Below, one piece after another: positions 26,248 through 35,511 of a stretch of DNA of 46,249 nucleotides. Position 1 is the stretch's first letter. The number at the start of each line of letters is the position of its first letter. A program made the translations under genes and the position numbers. Where the stretch lies: positions 1 through 46,249 of the IMG/VR virus record IMGVR_UViG_3300020141_000048. One strand, written 5' to 3'. The DNA comes from a virus. Under the pieces are notes generated by a model. It was not told where the DNA came from. It was given only the letters and a program-made list of their open reading frames with translations, and made no database searches.

Positions 26248-29200
26248 TAGATACTCCGTATGTTGTGCTTGTTATTGTTTGTTGTGAGGTCGTAGTTGAC
26301 TGTAATATTGTGCCTGATACAGATTTAATTGCGCTAGATGTAATTCCTGTGATGATTTCAATATCGTCTACAGTTGCGCCATTAATAAACAGTTGGTCGT
26401 TTGCTGATTTAATTTCAAATAAACTTCCAAAGTTTAAGCCTGCTTGTCTAGGAACAATAACAAAACTAACAATCGAAGGAGATACTTGTTTAACAACATA
26501 AGCAGATAATTCACTAAAATAGAAAGTGTCGCCAAAGTCCCAGTTTTCTAAAGCAAAAAATTGATTAATTGCTACTAACACTTTAGCTTTAATATCGTTA
26601 TCACTAGATACTTGATTAGGAGTTTTTACAATTTTAAAACTTGCCTGTAATCCAGTATCGGCAGTTGAGCCAAATAAAATTTTATAATTTACAGGGTGGT
26701 AAATAATTTCATCAGATATAGATCTAATCAAATTCAAGCTAGGAGCAACTATATTGTATAACTCGTCACTGCTTAAGGGCAACGGTTTTGTAATGTTTGC
26801 GCCGTTAATCCATTTTCTAAAACTGGTATCATAACTTTTAGTTAAAATAAATGTATCTATAATGTTACTCGAACCTGGATCTATTCTAGAATCGTAGTCG
26901 GCACTGTGCGTATATTGAAAGTTGATTTCATCTCTACCAAGCAATACTTTATAATCTAAACTTACATTTAACTTAGATGTTGCTTTGTTAAATTGTTTAA
27001 CAACGTCTGTATCAACAAAATAAAAATACTGTGCGTCGCTGTACTGATTTAATGATCCAACATCGGATTCTGTATATTTAATTAATACTTTTTCATCACT
27101 ATTGCTTACATACTTGTAATCTTCTTGGCCCGTACTAATTAAATATTTTTGTTGAAGTATGTATTTTTTCTGTAGGACAACAGCATCAGTAACTGTTACT
27201 GCTGGAGGATTTACAATATTTTTAAATAATTCAGGATCGTCAACAACTCCGTTGTCGTCGGTGTCAGCAAATGTAATAACTAATTTTTTAGTATCAATAT
27301 ACCCGTCCTGACCAACATATTCTGCTACAACTTCCCATACTAAATTACGGGTAAACGGAATAGTGTCATCTGGTACGGTATTGATGTTTAACACATTTAT
27401 GTTATCTTTAACAACATTGTTTGATTTGCTATCGTAAATTTTATTACTGCTATCGTAGTAAAATCTTACCTGCTGATTACTCTCAAATATATAACGTTGC
27501 TGTCTACTAGTCACTGTATAAAATTCGTTGTCAGTTTGGAACAATAGTAACCAACTGGCATCTTGTTGCTGACTAGTATTATCTCCCTGATAGCCAAGAC
27601 TAAAGTTTGAAACAACATTTAAATTTGCTTCAAAGACAATTTGCCAGGCCTGGGTTGTAATATTGTAACGCAATCCAAACGGTTTGTTTGAAAATATTAA
27701 ATCAATCATAGTAGTAATTACACTACTATCAATAACAGTTCTCCACTTAGGAATGATAGACGTAATTATAGCACCGTCTGGAATCGTTCTGTTTAAAGCT
27801 ATAGGGCCAAGGCCGCTTGATAATACACCATTACCGGCTGCTGTGCCATCATCGGCAACCGATACTACAGTGGCCCACAAGCTAGTTGCTGTGCCTAGGC
27901 CATTAGTAACTATCAATTTATTAGAGTTAGTAGTATCAAAGTAGCGAGGGCTACCGTTGTAACTAGGAGCAGTAAATTTAACTAGTGCTCCTACTGTTAA
28001 GTATTTTAAATCAGTAGCAGTGTAGCCACCGGTTTTATATATGTTACCAACAGTGTCAGTTACAGCACCTGTAGAATAATTTGTATCAGCAGACTTTTGT
28101 GCCCACGATACGGATAAGCTAGATGCTAGTGGAACAAGATAATTTGAATAATAGAAATTTCTTAAATTAGCTAAACTTAAAATGTCAAAAATACTATTAT
28201 AAATTACGCCTTCGATATCTGTTTTGTTGGCATAGTTAAAACGTGTTTGCTCAATGAATTTTTCAGTATAGATTACACCATCATTTGCAAATAAGTTAGT
28301 AGAACTATATTTTCCAGTCGGATCAACTAAATCAAAATAACGGCTGATACCACTACTAGATCTATTAACTGCTTTAATTTTAACAACTTCGTTGCTTGCG
28401 GATAGAGGACTAATATTGTAGTCCTCGCCGGTAATCATTCTGTTTTGTGTGTAATAAGTCTGAGGAGCATTAGTTTTAATGCTAGTATTAGTTTCTGCCG
28501 ATAACGCATTTGAAACAGAATTGGCCAATGACAGTGTTAACGAAAGAGTTTCAAGCTGGTTTGTTGCTGAATAATACGGAATACTAATTACAACACTTCT
28601 AATATCTTTTTTGTTAATAGTGTATGTAAGTCCATTACTCACACGATAGTAAGTTCTAAAAGATCCTACTGGTAAATTACCAAATGTACCGTCACTAAAC
28701 CCAAGACTTACTCTGTCGCCTGCTCGTGTGATAGCAGAATATATGTTTCTAATATTTTTATTTAAACTGTTATAGATAACATTATTGCCTTCAAAGCTAG
28801 GAACCTGCGTCCATGCTTCAGATTCTAAACCGTTTTGATCTAACCTATATAACCATAAATCTGTATTATTAACATTAACAGCATCTATGTCAATAGAGTC
28901 GTTACTGCTAGGTTGACTAATTGTAAACGTGCCTTGATTCAGGGTACCTTGTGTAAAGTTTAAAAAGAAACCGTTATTTGATGAGCTGGCGCCACGCCCG
29001 TCATCTCGATATAAAAATGCCATACGATTTCCAATCTTCGGTGGCTCTTCGTAAATTATACCGTCAGATGAAAATGTTGTACTAGTAATTTCAAAACTCA
29101 TCGAACGACCGTCTACTGTCTTAGAAAAGCCATAAGCTGGAACATCGTTATTGGCTCCTTGGAAGCGATATTGTTCTGTAGGAATTCCGTAAATTGTTGC

Positions 29201-29728
29201 TTTATCAATAGGACTGCCAAACTGTTGAGTTGTAGGCAATGCTGCATTAATGATTTTAATGAACTGGTCGTACCAGTTGGCATTGCTAGGATCATTCCAA
29301 GTAACAATTTGCCCTGATAAGTTTCGGCCGTTGCTATCAATTACGTTTTGTGTAGTGCTAGCTGTTTGAAACTTTAGAAGACCTTTGGCAGCTATATTGC
29401 GTTTGGCATTATATCCTAGCATACGTGAAAGTCTTAGCACCGATTCACGACGTTCTGCTAGTTCTAAGAAGTTTTCACGGGCATTTAAGTCAACACGGAA
29501 AGCTATGCTTTGGCCCAAGAAAGCAATCATGTCTATTAGGGCAAGGTATTCGCTTGACTCAATGTAATCGTTAAAATCTTCGGGATAATTCTGACGCAAA
29601 TATGTAATCATAGTGCGACGAAGATTCTCAAAATCGTAGCTTTGGAAATCTGCGTTGCGGAACGATTGATACACTTTCTTCCAATCTTCTGCTACAAGTA
29701 ATCTATTTTGTCTATCAGTTGCGCTCAT
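26240..29728 (-). CDS. gp6: Baseplate wedge protein gp6-like (1162 aa)
   Basis: Core baseplate wedge protein that in T4 forms the inner ring linking gp25, gp53 and gp7. The N-terminal 130 residues are diagnostic in style: DFENLRRTMITYLRQNYPED, then FNDYIESSEYLALIDMIAFL, then FRVDLNARENFLELAERRES and RLSRMLGYNAKRN. This pattern is shared with gp6/J-type baseplate proteins. At 1162 aa it is far longer than T4 gp6 (660 aa), with extra beta-rich sequence in the middle and C-terminal parts. It ends by overlapping the start of the giant gene by 8 bases. An AGGA ribosome site and an AATAAATAC late-promoter-like motif precede the ATG. Confidence 0.9.
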   Translation of the reverse strand: MSATDRQNRLLVAEDWKKVYQSFRNADFQSYDFENLRRTMITYLRQNYPEDFNDYIESSEYLALIDMIAFLGQSIAFRVDLNARENFLELAERRESVLRLSRMLGYNAKRNIAAKGLLKFQTASTTQNVIDSNGRNLSGQIVTWNDPSNANWYDQFIKIINAALPTTQQFGSPIDKATIYGIPTEQYRFQGANNDVPAYGFSKTVDGRSMSFEITSTTFSSDGIIYEEPPKIGNRMAFLYRDDGRGASSSNNGFFLNFTQGTLNQGTFTISQPSSNDSIDIDAVNVNNTDLWLYRLDQNGLESEAWTQVPSFEGNNVIYNSLNKNIRNIYSAITRAGDRVSLGFSDGTFGNLPVGSFRTYYRVSNGLTYTINKKDIRSVVISIPYYSATNQLETLSLTLSLANSVSNALSAETNTSIKTNAPQTYYTQNRMITGEDYNISPLSASNEVVKIKAVNRSSSGISRYFDLVDPTGKYSSTNLFANDGVIYTEKFIEQTRFNYANKTDIEGVIYNSIFDILSLANLRNFYYSNYLVPLASSLSVSWAQKSADTNYSTGAVTDTVGNIYKTGGYTATDLKYLTVGALVKFTAPSYNGSPRYFDTTNSNKLIVTNGLGTATSLWATVVSVADDGTAAGNGVLSSGLGPIALNRTIPDGAIITSIIPKWRTVIDSSVITTMIDLIFSNKPFGLRYNITTQAWQIVFEANLNVVSNFSLGYQGDNTSQQQDASWLLLFQTDNEFYTVTSRQQRYIFESNQQVRFYYDSSNKIYDSKSNNVVKDNINVLNINTVPDDTIPFTRNLVWEVVAEYVGQDGYIDTKKLVITFADTDDNGVVDDPELFKNIVNPPAVTVTDAVVLQKKYILQQKYLISTGQEDYKYVSNSDEKVLIKYTESDVGSLNQYSDAQYFYFVDTDVVKQFNKATSKLNVSLDYKVLLGRDEINFQYTHSADYDSRIDPGSSNIIDTFILTKSYDTSFRKWINGANITKPLPLSSDELYNIVAPSLNLIRSISDEIIYHPVNYKILFGSTADTGLQASFKIVKTPNQVSSDNDIKAKVLVAINQFFALENWDFGDTFYFSELSAYVVKQVSPSIVSFVIVPRQAGLNFGSLFEIKSANDQLFINGATVDDIEIITGITSSAIKSVSGTILQSTTTSQQTITSTTYGVSNG

Positions 29729-29746
29729 GACTTTGTCCTAATAAGT

Positions 29747-29755
29747 GTATTTATT
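29747..29755 (-). promoter_or_regulatory. Late promoter-like motif AATAAATAC upstream of gp6
   Basis: The minus strand reads AATAAATAC, ending 18 bases before the gp6 ATG, within the 47-base gap between gp25 and gp6. It is one mismatch from TATAAATA and would drive gp6 and the giant gene separately from the upstream tail genes. Confidence 0.5.
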
Positions 29756-29775
29756 AGATAAAATTATATGGGTAG

Positions 29776-30213
29776 TTATTGTATTAACAAGCCGTTAGCA
29801 GAATCAAACCGTAGTTGTAGGGCTTGCCTGATGTTATACGGGCGGTATGTTAGCATACATTGAATTTGTATTCCGCTTTCATAAGATGTAACAATTACTT
29901 CGTCTGCTACTATCCGAGGATCGTAATTAATAATTGTATTAACATTTTGTGTAATTGCGTATCTGACTTCTTCGGTTAACGGTTCAAACAACAAATCCCA
30001 GATTATTGTTCCAAACTGCGGATTCATTAATCGCTCACCCTGGCGTATATTGAAATGATTTAGTAAATCTTGCTTGATTAAATCAAAATCAAATAACCCA
30101 AAGTTTTCAGCATCAGGATTAATAGTACTAAATCCCTTGTATGTTTTTGGTGTAATTGAATCGGGTGTTAGTCTATTTTTTAACGTAATTTTGTCATATA
30201 AATTTGAACTCAT
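29776..30213 (-). CDS. gp25: Baseplate wedge protein gp25 (145 aa)
   Basis: gp25/GPW family (Pfam PF04965 type), the small conserved wedge protein also found in type VI secretion as TssE. Diagnostic features are the size, LIKQDLLNHFNIRQGERLMN, FGTIIWDLLFEPLTEEV and NYDPRIVADEVIVTSYESG near the C-terminus. The family has been annotated as lysozyme in the past, but no lysozyme active site is seen. Its ATG shares one base with the stop of the gp5-like gene (TAATG), with AGAGGAT as ribosome site. It probably nucleates wedge assembly at the inner baseplate together with gp6 and gp53. Confidence 0.93.
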   Translation of the reverse strand: MSSNLYDKITLKNRLTPDSITPKTYKGFSTINPDAENFGLFDFDLIKQDLLNHFNIRQGERLMNPQFGTIIWDLLFEPLTEEVRYAITQNVNTIINYDPRIVADEVIVTSYESGIQIQCMLTYRPYNIRQALQLRFDSANGLLIQ

Positions 30214-31745
30214 TATTGATCCTCTTCTGGTTCTTCTTCTGGCGGTTTAATCTGCTCAAAAGTATCTGTTACTGTGGAATATATTTTCCAAGCATCCGGT
30301 GCTGGTATTTCTGCGCCTGCGGCGATGTCGGTTTTTTCAGGAGTAAAACTTTCCGGGTTTAAATTTTCATGGTGTGGCCAAGGTTCATGTGTTGGAACAC
30401 GTAGCATAATACTAGTAATAGTAGTACCGTCAGTTTCTGTTGGGTTTTCAAATGTACTCAATACTTCAGCAGACTCTGCCTCTGTTGCTATGCCTGAATT
30501 TAAATTAATGTTGCCACCATCGATTGCTGTGTTTGCCGCTAAAATATGCGTGTCGGCGCCAGACGTAAATTTATTAGTATCTCCGGTGTTAATATCAAAT
30601 TTGCCAGTTGTTGTAATTTTTCCGTCTGCTCCAACTATTATGTTTGTATTTGTAACAGATTCTATTTGTACACGCTCAGTGGCTTTGATATTGACATTCC
30701 GTCCTGCTTCAAAGTTAATATCTCTATCTGCTAAGAAATTAATATCGTTTTTAGTATGTACACTAATGCTGTCTTCGGCGTAGATATCGATCTTTCCGTT
30801 ACTACTCAGTTCAATCCAACTTGTTCCACGAGCATTGCCTATATAAATTAAATCTTCGCTATTGTGTAATAAAATTTGATGGCCAGTGCGAGTTCTAATA
30901 CGCACTAGTTCATTGTGCGGAATTGTATTATCTCCACCGTCTTCACCCTGTTCGTCAGCGGCATATTCAGGAGGGCCTTCGCTAGCAGGAGTCTTACGAA
31001 GATACTTGTCATCGCCGTCGTCCATAACAAATGTTGTGCCGCCCAAAAAACTAACTCTAGCATTAGGAATTTTTTTAGGCGCTTCGCCTATTGCGCCTTG
31101 CTTTCCATTTTTATCAACCGGTCCTGGCGTGCTAATTCCAAATACCATACTAGGAGTCTCTCTACGAGCACTACTAGTTGTAATTCCTCGGATATCGTCT
31201 TCTAACAATCCTTGTGTTTCTAGCACATCGGCAAACAGATGTCGAGGTTTATCTACTTTAGTTTCTTCTTTTTGAGTACCTTGAGCAATCTTATTATATT
31301 CAGCTACTGGAATTCTTTTTGAAGCATCATCAAGATTGTATTTTGTTGCGGCAATGCCTGGTACACTAAAATTAGAACCTATGTCAAGACCTGGTAAACA
31401 ACCAATCCAGTAGCCGCGTTCAATTTTTCCGTTGTGAAAAATAACCATAACATAACTACCAGGAGTAGGCGGAATCATCCACATACCAAAACTTTTTTGT
31501 GTATTGTTATAATCATCAGGATCTGGATCAACATAGTCAATGTTGGTAGTTCCATAGAACGGAGTCATATAATCAACTTCAATAATTTGGCCTGGCGACT
31601 TATCGTTATCGTTACCTGCATTTCTTAATAATTCTACTTTAAGGCGGCCCATGTATGTACTGTCACCATGAGACACTACCATTGCTATACAAGGTAACTC
31701 GGGGTTGCGTTCTTGTTCGCCGCTATTACTATTTTCTATTCCCAT
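30213..31745 (-). CDS. gp5: Baseplate central spike gp5-like, without visible lysozyme domain (510 aa)
   Basis: Cell-puncturing spike below the hub. Residues about 18-120 fit the gp5/VgrG OB-fold (IAMVVSHGDSTYMGRLKVEL, MIPPTPGSYVMVIF, GYWIGCLPG). Residues about 285-430 hold short repeats typical of the spike beta-helix (GHQILLHNSEDLIYIGNARG, DINFLADRDINFEAGRNVNI). The middle (about 150-280) contains no E-x8-D/C-x5-T lysozyme pattern as in T4 gp5. The Pro/Glu-rich C-terminus (IKPPEEEPEEDQ) may be a flexible tip or the site for a separate PAAR protein. It begins a block with gp25, separated by 9 bases from the hub-like gene upstream. Confidence 0.85.
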   Translation of the reverse strand: MGIENSNSGEQERNPELPCIAMVVSHGDSTYMGRLKVELLRNAGNDNDKSPGQIIEVDYMTPFYGTTNIDYVDPDPDDYNNTQKSFGMWMIPPTPGSYVMVIFHNGKIERGYWIGCLPGLDIGSNFSVPGIAATKYNLDDASKRIPVAEYNKIAQGTQKEETKVDKPRHLFADVLETQGLLEDDIRGITTSSARRETPSMVFGISTPGPVDKNGKQGAIGEAPKKIPNARVSFLGGTTFVMDDGDDKYLRKTPASEGPPEYAADEQGEDGGDNTIPHNELVRIRTRTGHQILLHNSEDLIYIGNARGTSWIELSSNGKIDIYAEDSISVHTKNDINFLADRDINFEAGRNVNIKATERVQIESVTNTNIIVGADGKITTTGKFDINTGDTNKFTSGADTHILAANTAIDGGNINLNSGIATEAESAEVLSTFENPTETDGTTITSIMLRVPTHEPWPHHENLNPESFTPEKTDIAAGAEIPAPDAWKIYSTVTDTFEQIKPPEEEPEEDQ

Positions 31746-31754
31746 TGTATTCCT

Positions 31755-34133
31755 TTATTGTGGAGCTTCTGTAGCTGTAACATTGCCATCAGAATCTGTT
31801 ACTAGGGAAGATCCGTCATCCATTGTTTGTATTGAAGAGCCGTCGTCGAATACCTGAGTAGATCCGTCTGGTACAATTTGAGACGGAGCTGTTGTATCTG
31901 GCAATTTTAAATCTACACTCGGCAAATTTTCTGGGCTTGGGGCAGCTTTGCTGTCTTGGCCAGGTCGGCGCATAGCTTTTAAATTTTGTTTAAACTGGCC
32001 TTTAGAAAATGTACTAGTAATAGTTGTAAGTTTGTATAATCCGCTAAACTGTGCTATTAATTTTGTATCTTTAAGATTATACAAACCGGTAGTTTGATTA
32101 ATATCAGTAGGAGTTCTAAAGTTAATTAAGATATCAGCTTCGCCTGTTTGATAGTTAATGTTACCGTCTTTAGTAACATTAATTAACTGTGTAGGATTGT
32201 CTGTAAAATTTCCTGCTCCACTATTAGCAATATAATAAGGATCGCCAACAATATCAAAATTAATATTCATCATATCTTGTCCTGATATTAACGAGTCATG
32301 GAACATACGTGCTACACGATTTGCCTGTGTTTCGCCCTTGGTGCCGCCTTTGCCATCTGTTGATGTGTTTATCAATGTTGGACGTTGGGCTGTTGGTTGA
32401 GAATTTTTTTCAGGATTATTACCGGTGGCTTGCTTTACATTACCATCTGGAACATTATCGGTTTGGCTAGATTCTCCCTCTGCTGTTTTTACATCACCTG
32501 AGCGTTTGCCTCCGTCGGCTAGTGTTGGATTGTAAAATGTCTGAGATATATCTATATCAAATCTTAAAATATCAACATTTTTACCTGTATAGATATAGTC
32601 ATATTGTTTAGCACATTGTTTTTTAAGTTCTTCAACACCCGGTGCCGGGGCGTTAGGCGGTAACAATCGACTAGCGTGTACTTGGTACGGAACTACACGA
32701 TATACAATTAGTTTAGGAACTTGGCCGGTTGTTTTTAAGTTAGCTTTGGATGGCACATGGTATACTTGTGTATCTATACGCCACCACGGACGCATACCTT
32801 CTTTACTAATTTGTTTAGGATCTAATGCCGCTTTAGAAGCATCGCTTTTAATTAATACTTGATTAATAACATTAATTATATCTGAGCTTTGTCCAAATGT
32901 CATTACTACTTGTCCAGGAGGAGCAATATTTTTTCCTCGGACAAATGTTCCACGAGTGTCGTCGTAATAAGACTGAGAATTAGTCATAGGCTTTTCGCCC
33001 GGACGTGTGGCATCAAATCCTAAACTCGCTTTTCCCAAAGCATTGCAACTGCCAGTATCTTGTACTAACAAACTCTGTGATCCGCTACGACTCACTCCTA
33101 ATTTACTAAACAAAGCAGAGGATGAAATTTTGCCAGGATCAGATGTGGCTGTTGTAGAGCTTTCGGCTGGAATTTGGTAGTCGCCACCGCCCTTGGAAGA
33201 AATATCGGTTGGAAATAGTATTAAAATTTCGTCTGGGATTACAGCTTGCTTATCATCTTTCATTTGCTTAAATCTTGCGTTAGCAACTACTTGTAAACTG
33301 TTTTCTCCTGTTTGTAATATTTCTTGAACCGTCTTACCTGTAATGGCAACATCGTTAGGGATAATTTTGTAGGAGTCAGTCATGCCTCCGGCATTTGCCA
33401 TAACTCCAACAACACTATACACACTGCCGGCCGCAGTAACTTTAAAAGTCATGTTATTCATAGTAAATGGAATAAACTTTTTAGTGCCAGGTACAGTTTT
33501 TGGATTTCCAGCTTGATCGATTCCTTTAAATTCTATTGTTAATAAAAAGACTGCTTCGGTATAGCTTGGATAACCTTGTTCGTACGCGGCTTGTTGGCAG
33601 GCCATCATAAACATGCCCATGCTATAAGGTTCAATTACTTGAAATTCTAAATTACTAGAGTTAGTGTTGCCTGTGCCTTTTTCAAAACCGTATTGCCCTA
33701 CTAAGGTTACGCTATCCATGTAAAAATCAAACTTGCCTGCTACAGTATTAATTCTATTATTAGGGTCTGCGTTAGCTCCTTTTAAAATTAAAGGATTCAT
33801 TCTGCCAGCCATGTAAGAATCGTTTGGAAAATTAAAACTGTTAGCATCTAAACAAGTTAAACTAAAAATATAATTGTATGAAGCATAGCTATGTAAAACA
33901 TTCTGCATTGGCAATTTAGCATCCGAAGCAACAACGCCTGCCGATAACGATGATAAAATATTGCCAACACCTGTTGATAGTCCGCTAAGAGCACCAGACA
34001 CTGCTCCTGCAATTCCAGAAATTCCGCCAATCGCGCCAGTCAATGCCGCGGCTGGGCCTGAACTAGACAATGTATTTTTTACAGTATCTATTGCGTTAGT
34101 TGCCGAGTTCAGTGCCGACCGTAAATAACTCAT
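31755..34133 (-). CDS. Putative baseplate hub or tail-tube-end protein (792 aa)
   Basis: Structural protein encoded between gp53 and the gp5-like spike, where a hub protein is expected. It is recognised as resembling virion proteins of marine T4-like phages rather than by close match to T4 gp27. Features are a Gly/Ala/Ser-rich hydrophobic stretch at about 25-68; a tube-like block (PYSMGMFMMACQQAAYEQGY, then FLLTIEFKGID) at about 165-205; a hub-like block with VYHVPSKANL and YDYIYTGKNVDILRFDI at about 460-560; a low-complexity polar linker (about 565-620); and FSGLYKLTTITSTFSKGQFK near 705-725. The C-terminus is acidic and Ser/Thr-rich. The hydrophobic N-terminus may be a coil contact rather than a membrane segment. 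Confidence 0.65.
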   Translation of the reverse strand: MSYLRSALNSATNAIDTVKNTLSSSGPAAALTGAIGGISGIAGAVSGALSGLSTGVGNILSSLSAGVVASDAKLPMQNVLHSYASYNYIFSLTCLDANSFNFPNDSYMAGRMNPLILKGANADPNNRINTVAGKFDFYMDSVTLVGQYGFEKGTGNTNSSNLEFQVIEPYSMGMFMMACQQAAYEQGYPSYTEAVFLLTIEFKGIDQAGNPKTVPGTKKFIPFTMNNMTFKVTAAGSVYSVVGVMANAGGMTDSYKIIPNDVAITGKTVQEILQTGENSLQVVANARFKQMKDDKQAVIPDEILILFPTDISSKGGGDYQIPAESSTTATSDPGKISSSALFSKLGVSRSGSQSLLVQDTGSCNALGKASLGFDATRPGEKPMTNSQSYYDDTRGTFVRGKNIAPPGQVVMTFGQSSDIINVINQVLIKSDASKAALDPKQISKEGMRPWWRIDTQVYHVPSKANLKTTGQVPKLIVYRVVPYQVHASRLLPPNAPAPGVEELKKQCAKQYDYIYTGKNVDILRFDIDISQTFYNPTLADGGKRSGDVKTAEGESSQTDNVPDGNVKQATGNNPEKNSQPTAQRPTLINTSTDGKGGTKGETQANRVARMFHDSLISGQDMMNINFDIVGDPYYIANSGAGNFTDNPTQLINVTKDGNINYQTGEADILINFRTPTDINQTTGLYNLKDTKLIAQFSGLYKLTTITSTFSKGQFKQNLKAMRRPGQDSKAAPSPENLPSVDLKLPDTTAPSQIVPDGSTQVFDDGSSIQTMDDGSSLVTDSDGNVTATEAPQ

Positions 34134-34134
34134 A

Positions 34135-34434
34135 TTATAATCCTAGTGCTGTTCTTAGACTGCTGTTCTTAGGTAGATATATTTTTGTTCCAGGAACAAA
34201 ATCATAAATTGGATCCTGTAGTGTATCTAAGTTACGTTGGATGAATACCCACCACAATTCTGCAGTGCCGTACAAGTCAAATGCTAACAAGTCTGGTCTA
34301 TAAGTATATTGTGGAGTTATTGCCCATAGCATATCGTCGGGCTCGGCACTAACTGGGCGAATAGATAACAGGTCTAGGTAGTCATCTTTAGTTTTTGTAG
34401 TAAACCACGGACTAAAATTATTATAGGTTGCCAT
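34135..34434 (-). CDS. gp53: Baseplate wedge protein gp53-like (99 aa)
   Basis: Small wedge protein of the T4 gp53 type, which carries a LysM-like fold and joins wedges together. Features are ITPQYTYRPDLLAFDLYGT, then LWWVFIQRNLDTLQDPIYDF and GTKIYLPK, which fit the Y-x-x-RPDLLA...LYG(T/S)..LWW pattern of the family. T4 gp53 is about twice as long (196 aa), so this is a compact form. It lies 2 bases after the 331-aa gene and 1 base before the hub-like gene, in a tightly packed operon. Confidence 0.8.
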   Translation of the reverse strand: MATYNNFSPWFTTKTKDDYLDLLSIRPVSAEPDDMLWAITPQYTYRPDLLAFDLYGTAELWWVFIQRNLDTLQDPIYDFVPGTKIYLPKNSSLRTALGL

Positions 34435-34436
34435 AA

Positions 34437-35432
34437 TTAAACATATCCAAAAGAGTTGCTCATATATCCGCCTGTTACAAATCGATCCAAGCTGAAATTC
34501 TTTACGCTTGCTCTACTGTACATTGGTTGTAATGTTAGTGTAAAGGTACTCTTAGTTGGAACATAGGCTTTGCCACCACCAGTTCCTCCGCCAATGCCCA
34601 ATGATCCTAGCAGACTTGACACTTGGCCAATTCCGCCAGCTATACTACTTACCGTACTTGTAATGCCGCTTAGGTTAGGAATGGCGCCTCCTAGTGTATC
34701 CGCAAGTCCGCCAAGACTATCTGCTACTCCGGCCACTGCGCCTGCGGCACTTCCAACAACATCACAACTAATATAGTCACAATCTTTACCTAAGTTAGTT
34801 TGAAATGCAGTTATTCCTACTGGAACATTTTTAAAAACATAATTCCCATAACCATTTAACATAACAATCGGTGGAGGGTTGCCTGCTTTAGGATCGTATC
34901 CAGTAAACATTTTTGTTACACTACGACAATAATGTAAAGCTGCAATCCAGTAAAGAGCCTGTGTACTATCTTCCACGTTCATTGGAGCAGTAATTGTAAT
35001 TTGTCCAGGAGCACTGCTCTCATAGGCATTAAACTGATAATTACTATGCGTTGTTTGTATTGGGTTGTATTTGGCATTGCTCGCAATAGTAATATCTGGA
35101 GTATAAGGAAATACTAAACCGCCGGCACCCTTTAACGGTGCTAACACAGGACTACTTTTAAAACTAGTCCAGTTAGGAAGACTTAATCGAACACGCCAAT
35201 CGTTGCTATTGCCCGAATCCGAAAATAAGGAGACCGCACTAAGAACATCACCGACTACTTCTGCGCCTTCAGTTAAGCCGCTTGAAAACAATCGCTGGGC
35301 TGACATACTACCGTCTGCGATAGAGCTTGCTAAATTGCTACCATAATTAAGCGCATTTCCTACTGCGCCAAACGTGGTACTAACAGCACCGATTGACGAT
35401 GCTAATGATTGCCCTTTGTCAAATAACCCCAT
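34437..35432 (-). CDS. Putative tail-tube or baseplate-cap protein (331 aa)
   Basis: First gene of the minus-strand tail module. No exact T4 counterpart was identified; gp48 or gp54 (tube initiator or cap) is possible by context. Residues about 75-95 (NDWRVRLSLPNWTSFKSS) and 150-205 (STQALYWIAALHYCRSVTKM, then PPPIVMLNGYGNYVFKNVPV) resemble the tube-like fold of marine phage structural proteins. A Gly/Ala/Ser-rich stretch separates this from a C-terminal beta segment (TKSTFTLTLQPMYSRASVKN, then FGYV). The ATG has an AGAGGAT ribosome site, and an AATAAATA late-promoter-like element ends 22 bases upstream. Confidence 0.6.
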   Translation of the reverse strand: MGLFDKGQSLASSIGAVSTTFGAVGNALNYGSNLASSIADGSMSAQRLFSSGLTEGAEVVGDVLSAVSLFSDSGNSNDWRVRLSLPNWTSFKSSPVLAPLKGAGGLVFPYTPDITIASNAKYNPIQTTHSNYQFNAYESSAPGQITITAPMNVEDSTQALYWIAALHYCRSVTKMFTGYDPKAGNPPPIVMLNGYGNYVFKNVPVGITAFQTNLGKDCDYISCDVVGSAAGAVAGVADSLGGLADTLGGAIPNLSGITSTVSSIAGGIGQVSSLLGSLGIGGGTGGGKAYVPTKSTFTLTLQPMYSRASVKNFSLDRFVTGGYMSNSFGYV

Positions 35433-35454
35433 AATAATATCCTCTTTGGTATCT

Positions 35455-35462
35455 TATTTATT
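35455..35462 (-). promoter_or_regulatory. Late promoter-like motif AATAAATA for the tail module
   Basis: The minus strand reads AATAAATA, 22 bases before the ATG of the 331-aa gene. It touches the first base of the -35 box of the divergent sigma70-type promoter on the other strand, so the two promoters occupy the same 36 bases. Confidence 0.55.
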
Positions 35463-35490
35463 TGACTTTTTAATGTACGTAGTTTATAAT
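35462..35490 (+). promoter_or_regulatory. Sigma70-type promoter upstream of gp55
   Basis: A -35 hexamer TTGACT (35462-35467) and a perfect -10 hexamer TATAAT (35485-35490) are separated by exactly 17 bases. Transcription would start near 35497 and run into gp55 with a 15-base leader carrying GGAGA. The host polymerase could therefore read the gp55-gp47-gp46 operon without phage factors, fitting early or middle expression. Confidence 0.8.
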
Positions 35491-35511
35491 ACAACATCCG
35501 GAGAATGATTA

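Noticed and set aside
30274-30783. 169-codon plus-strand frame opposite the gp5-like gene
   Set aside because: It lies wholly antisense to a strongly supported structural gene and has no recognisable protein features.
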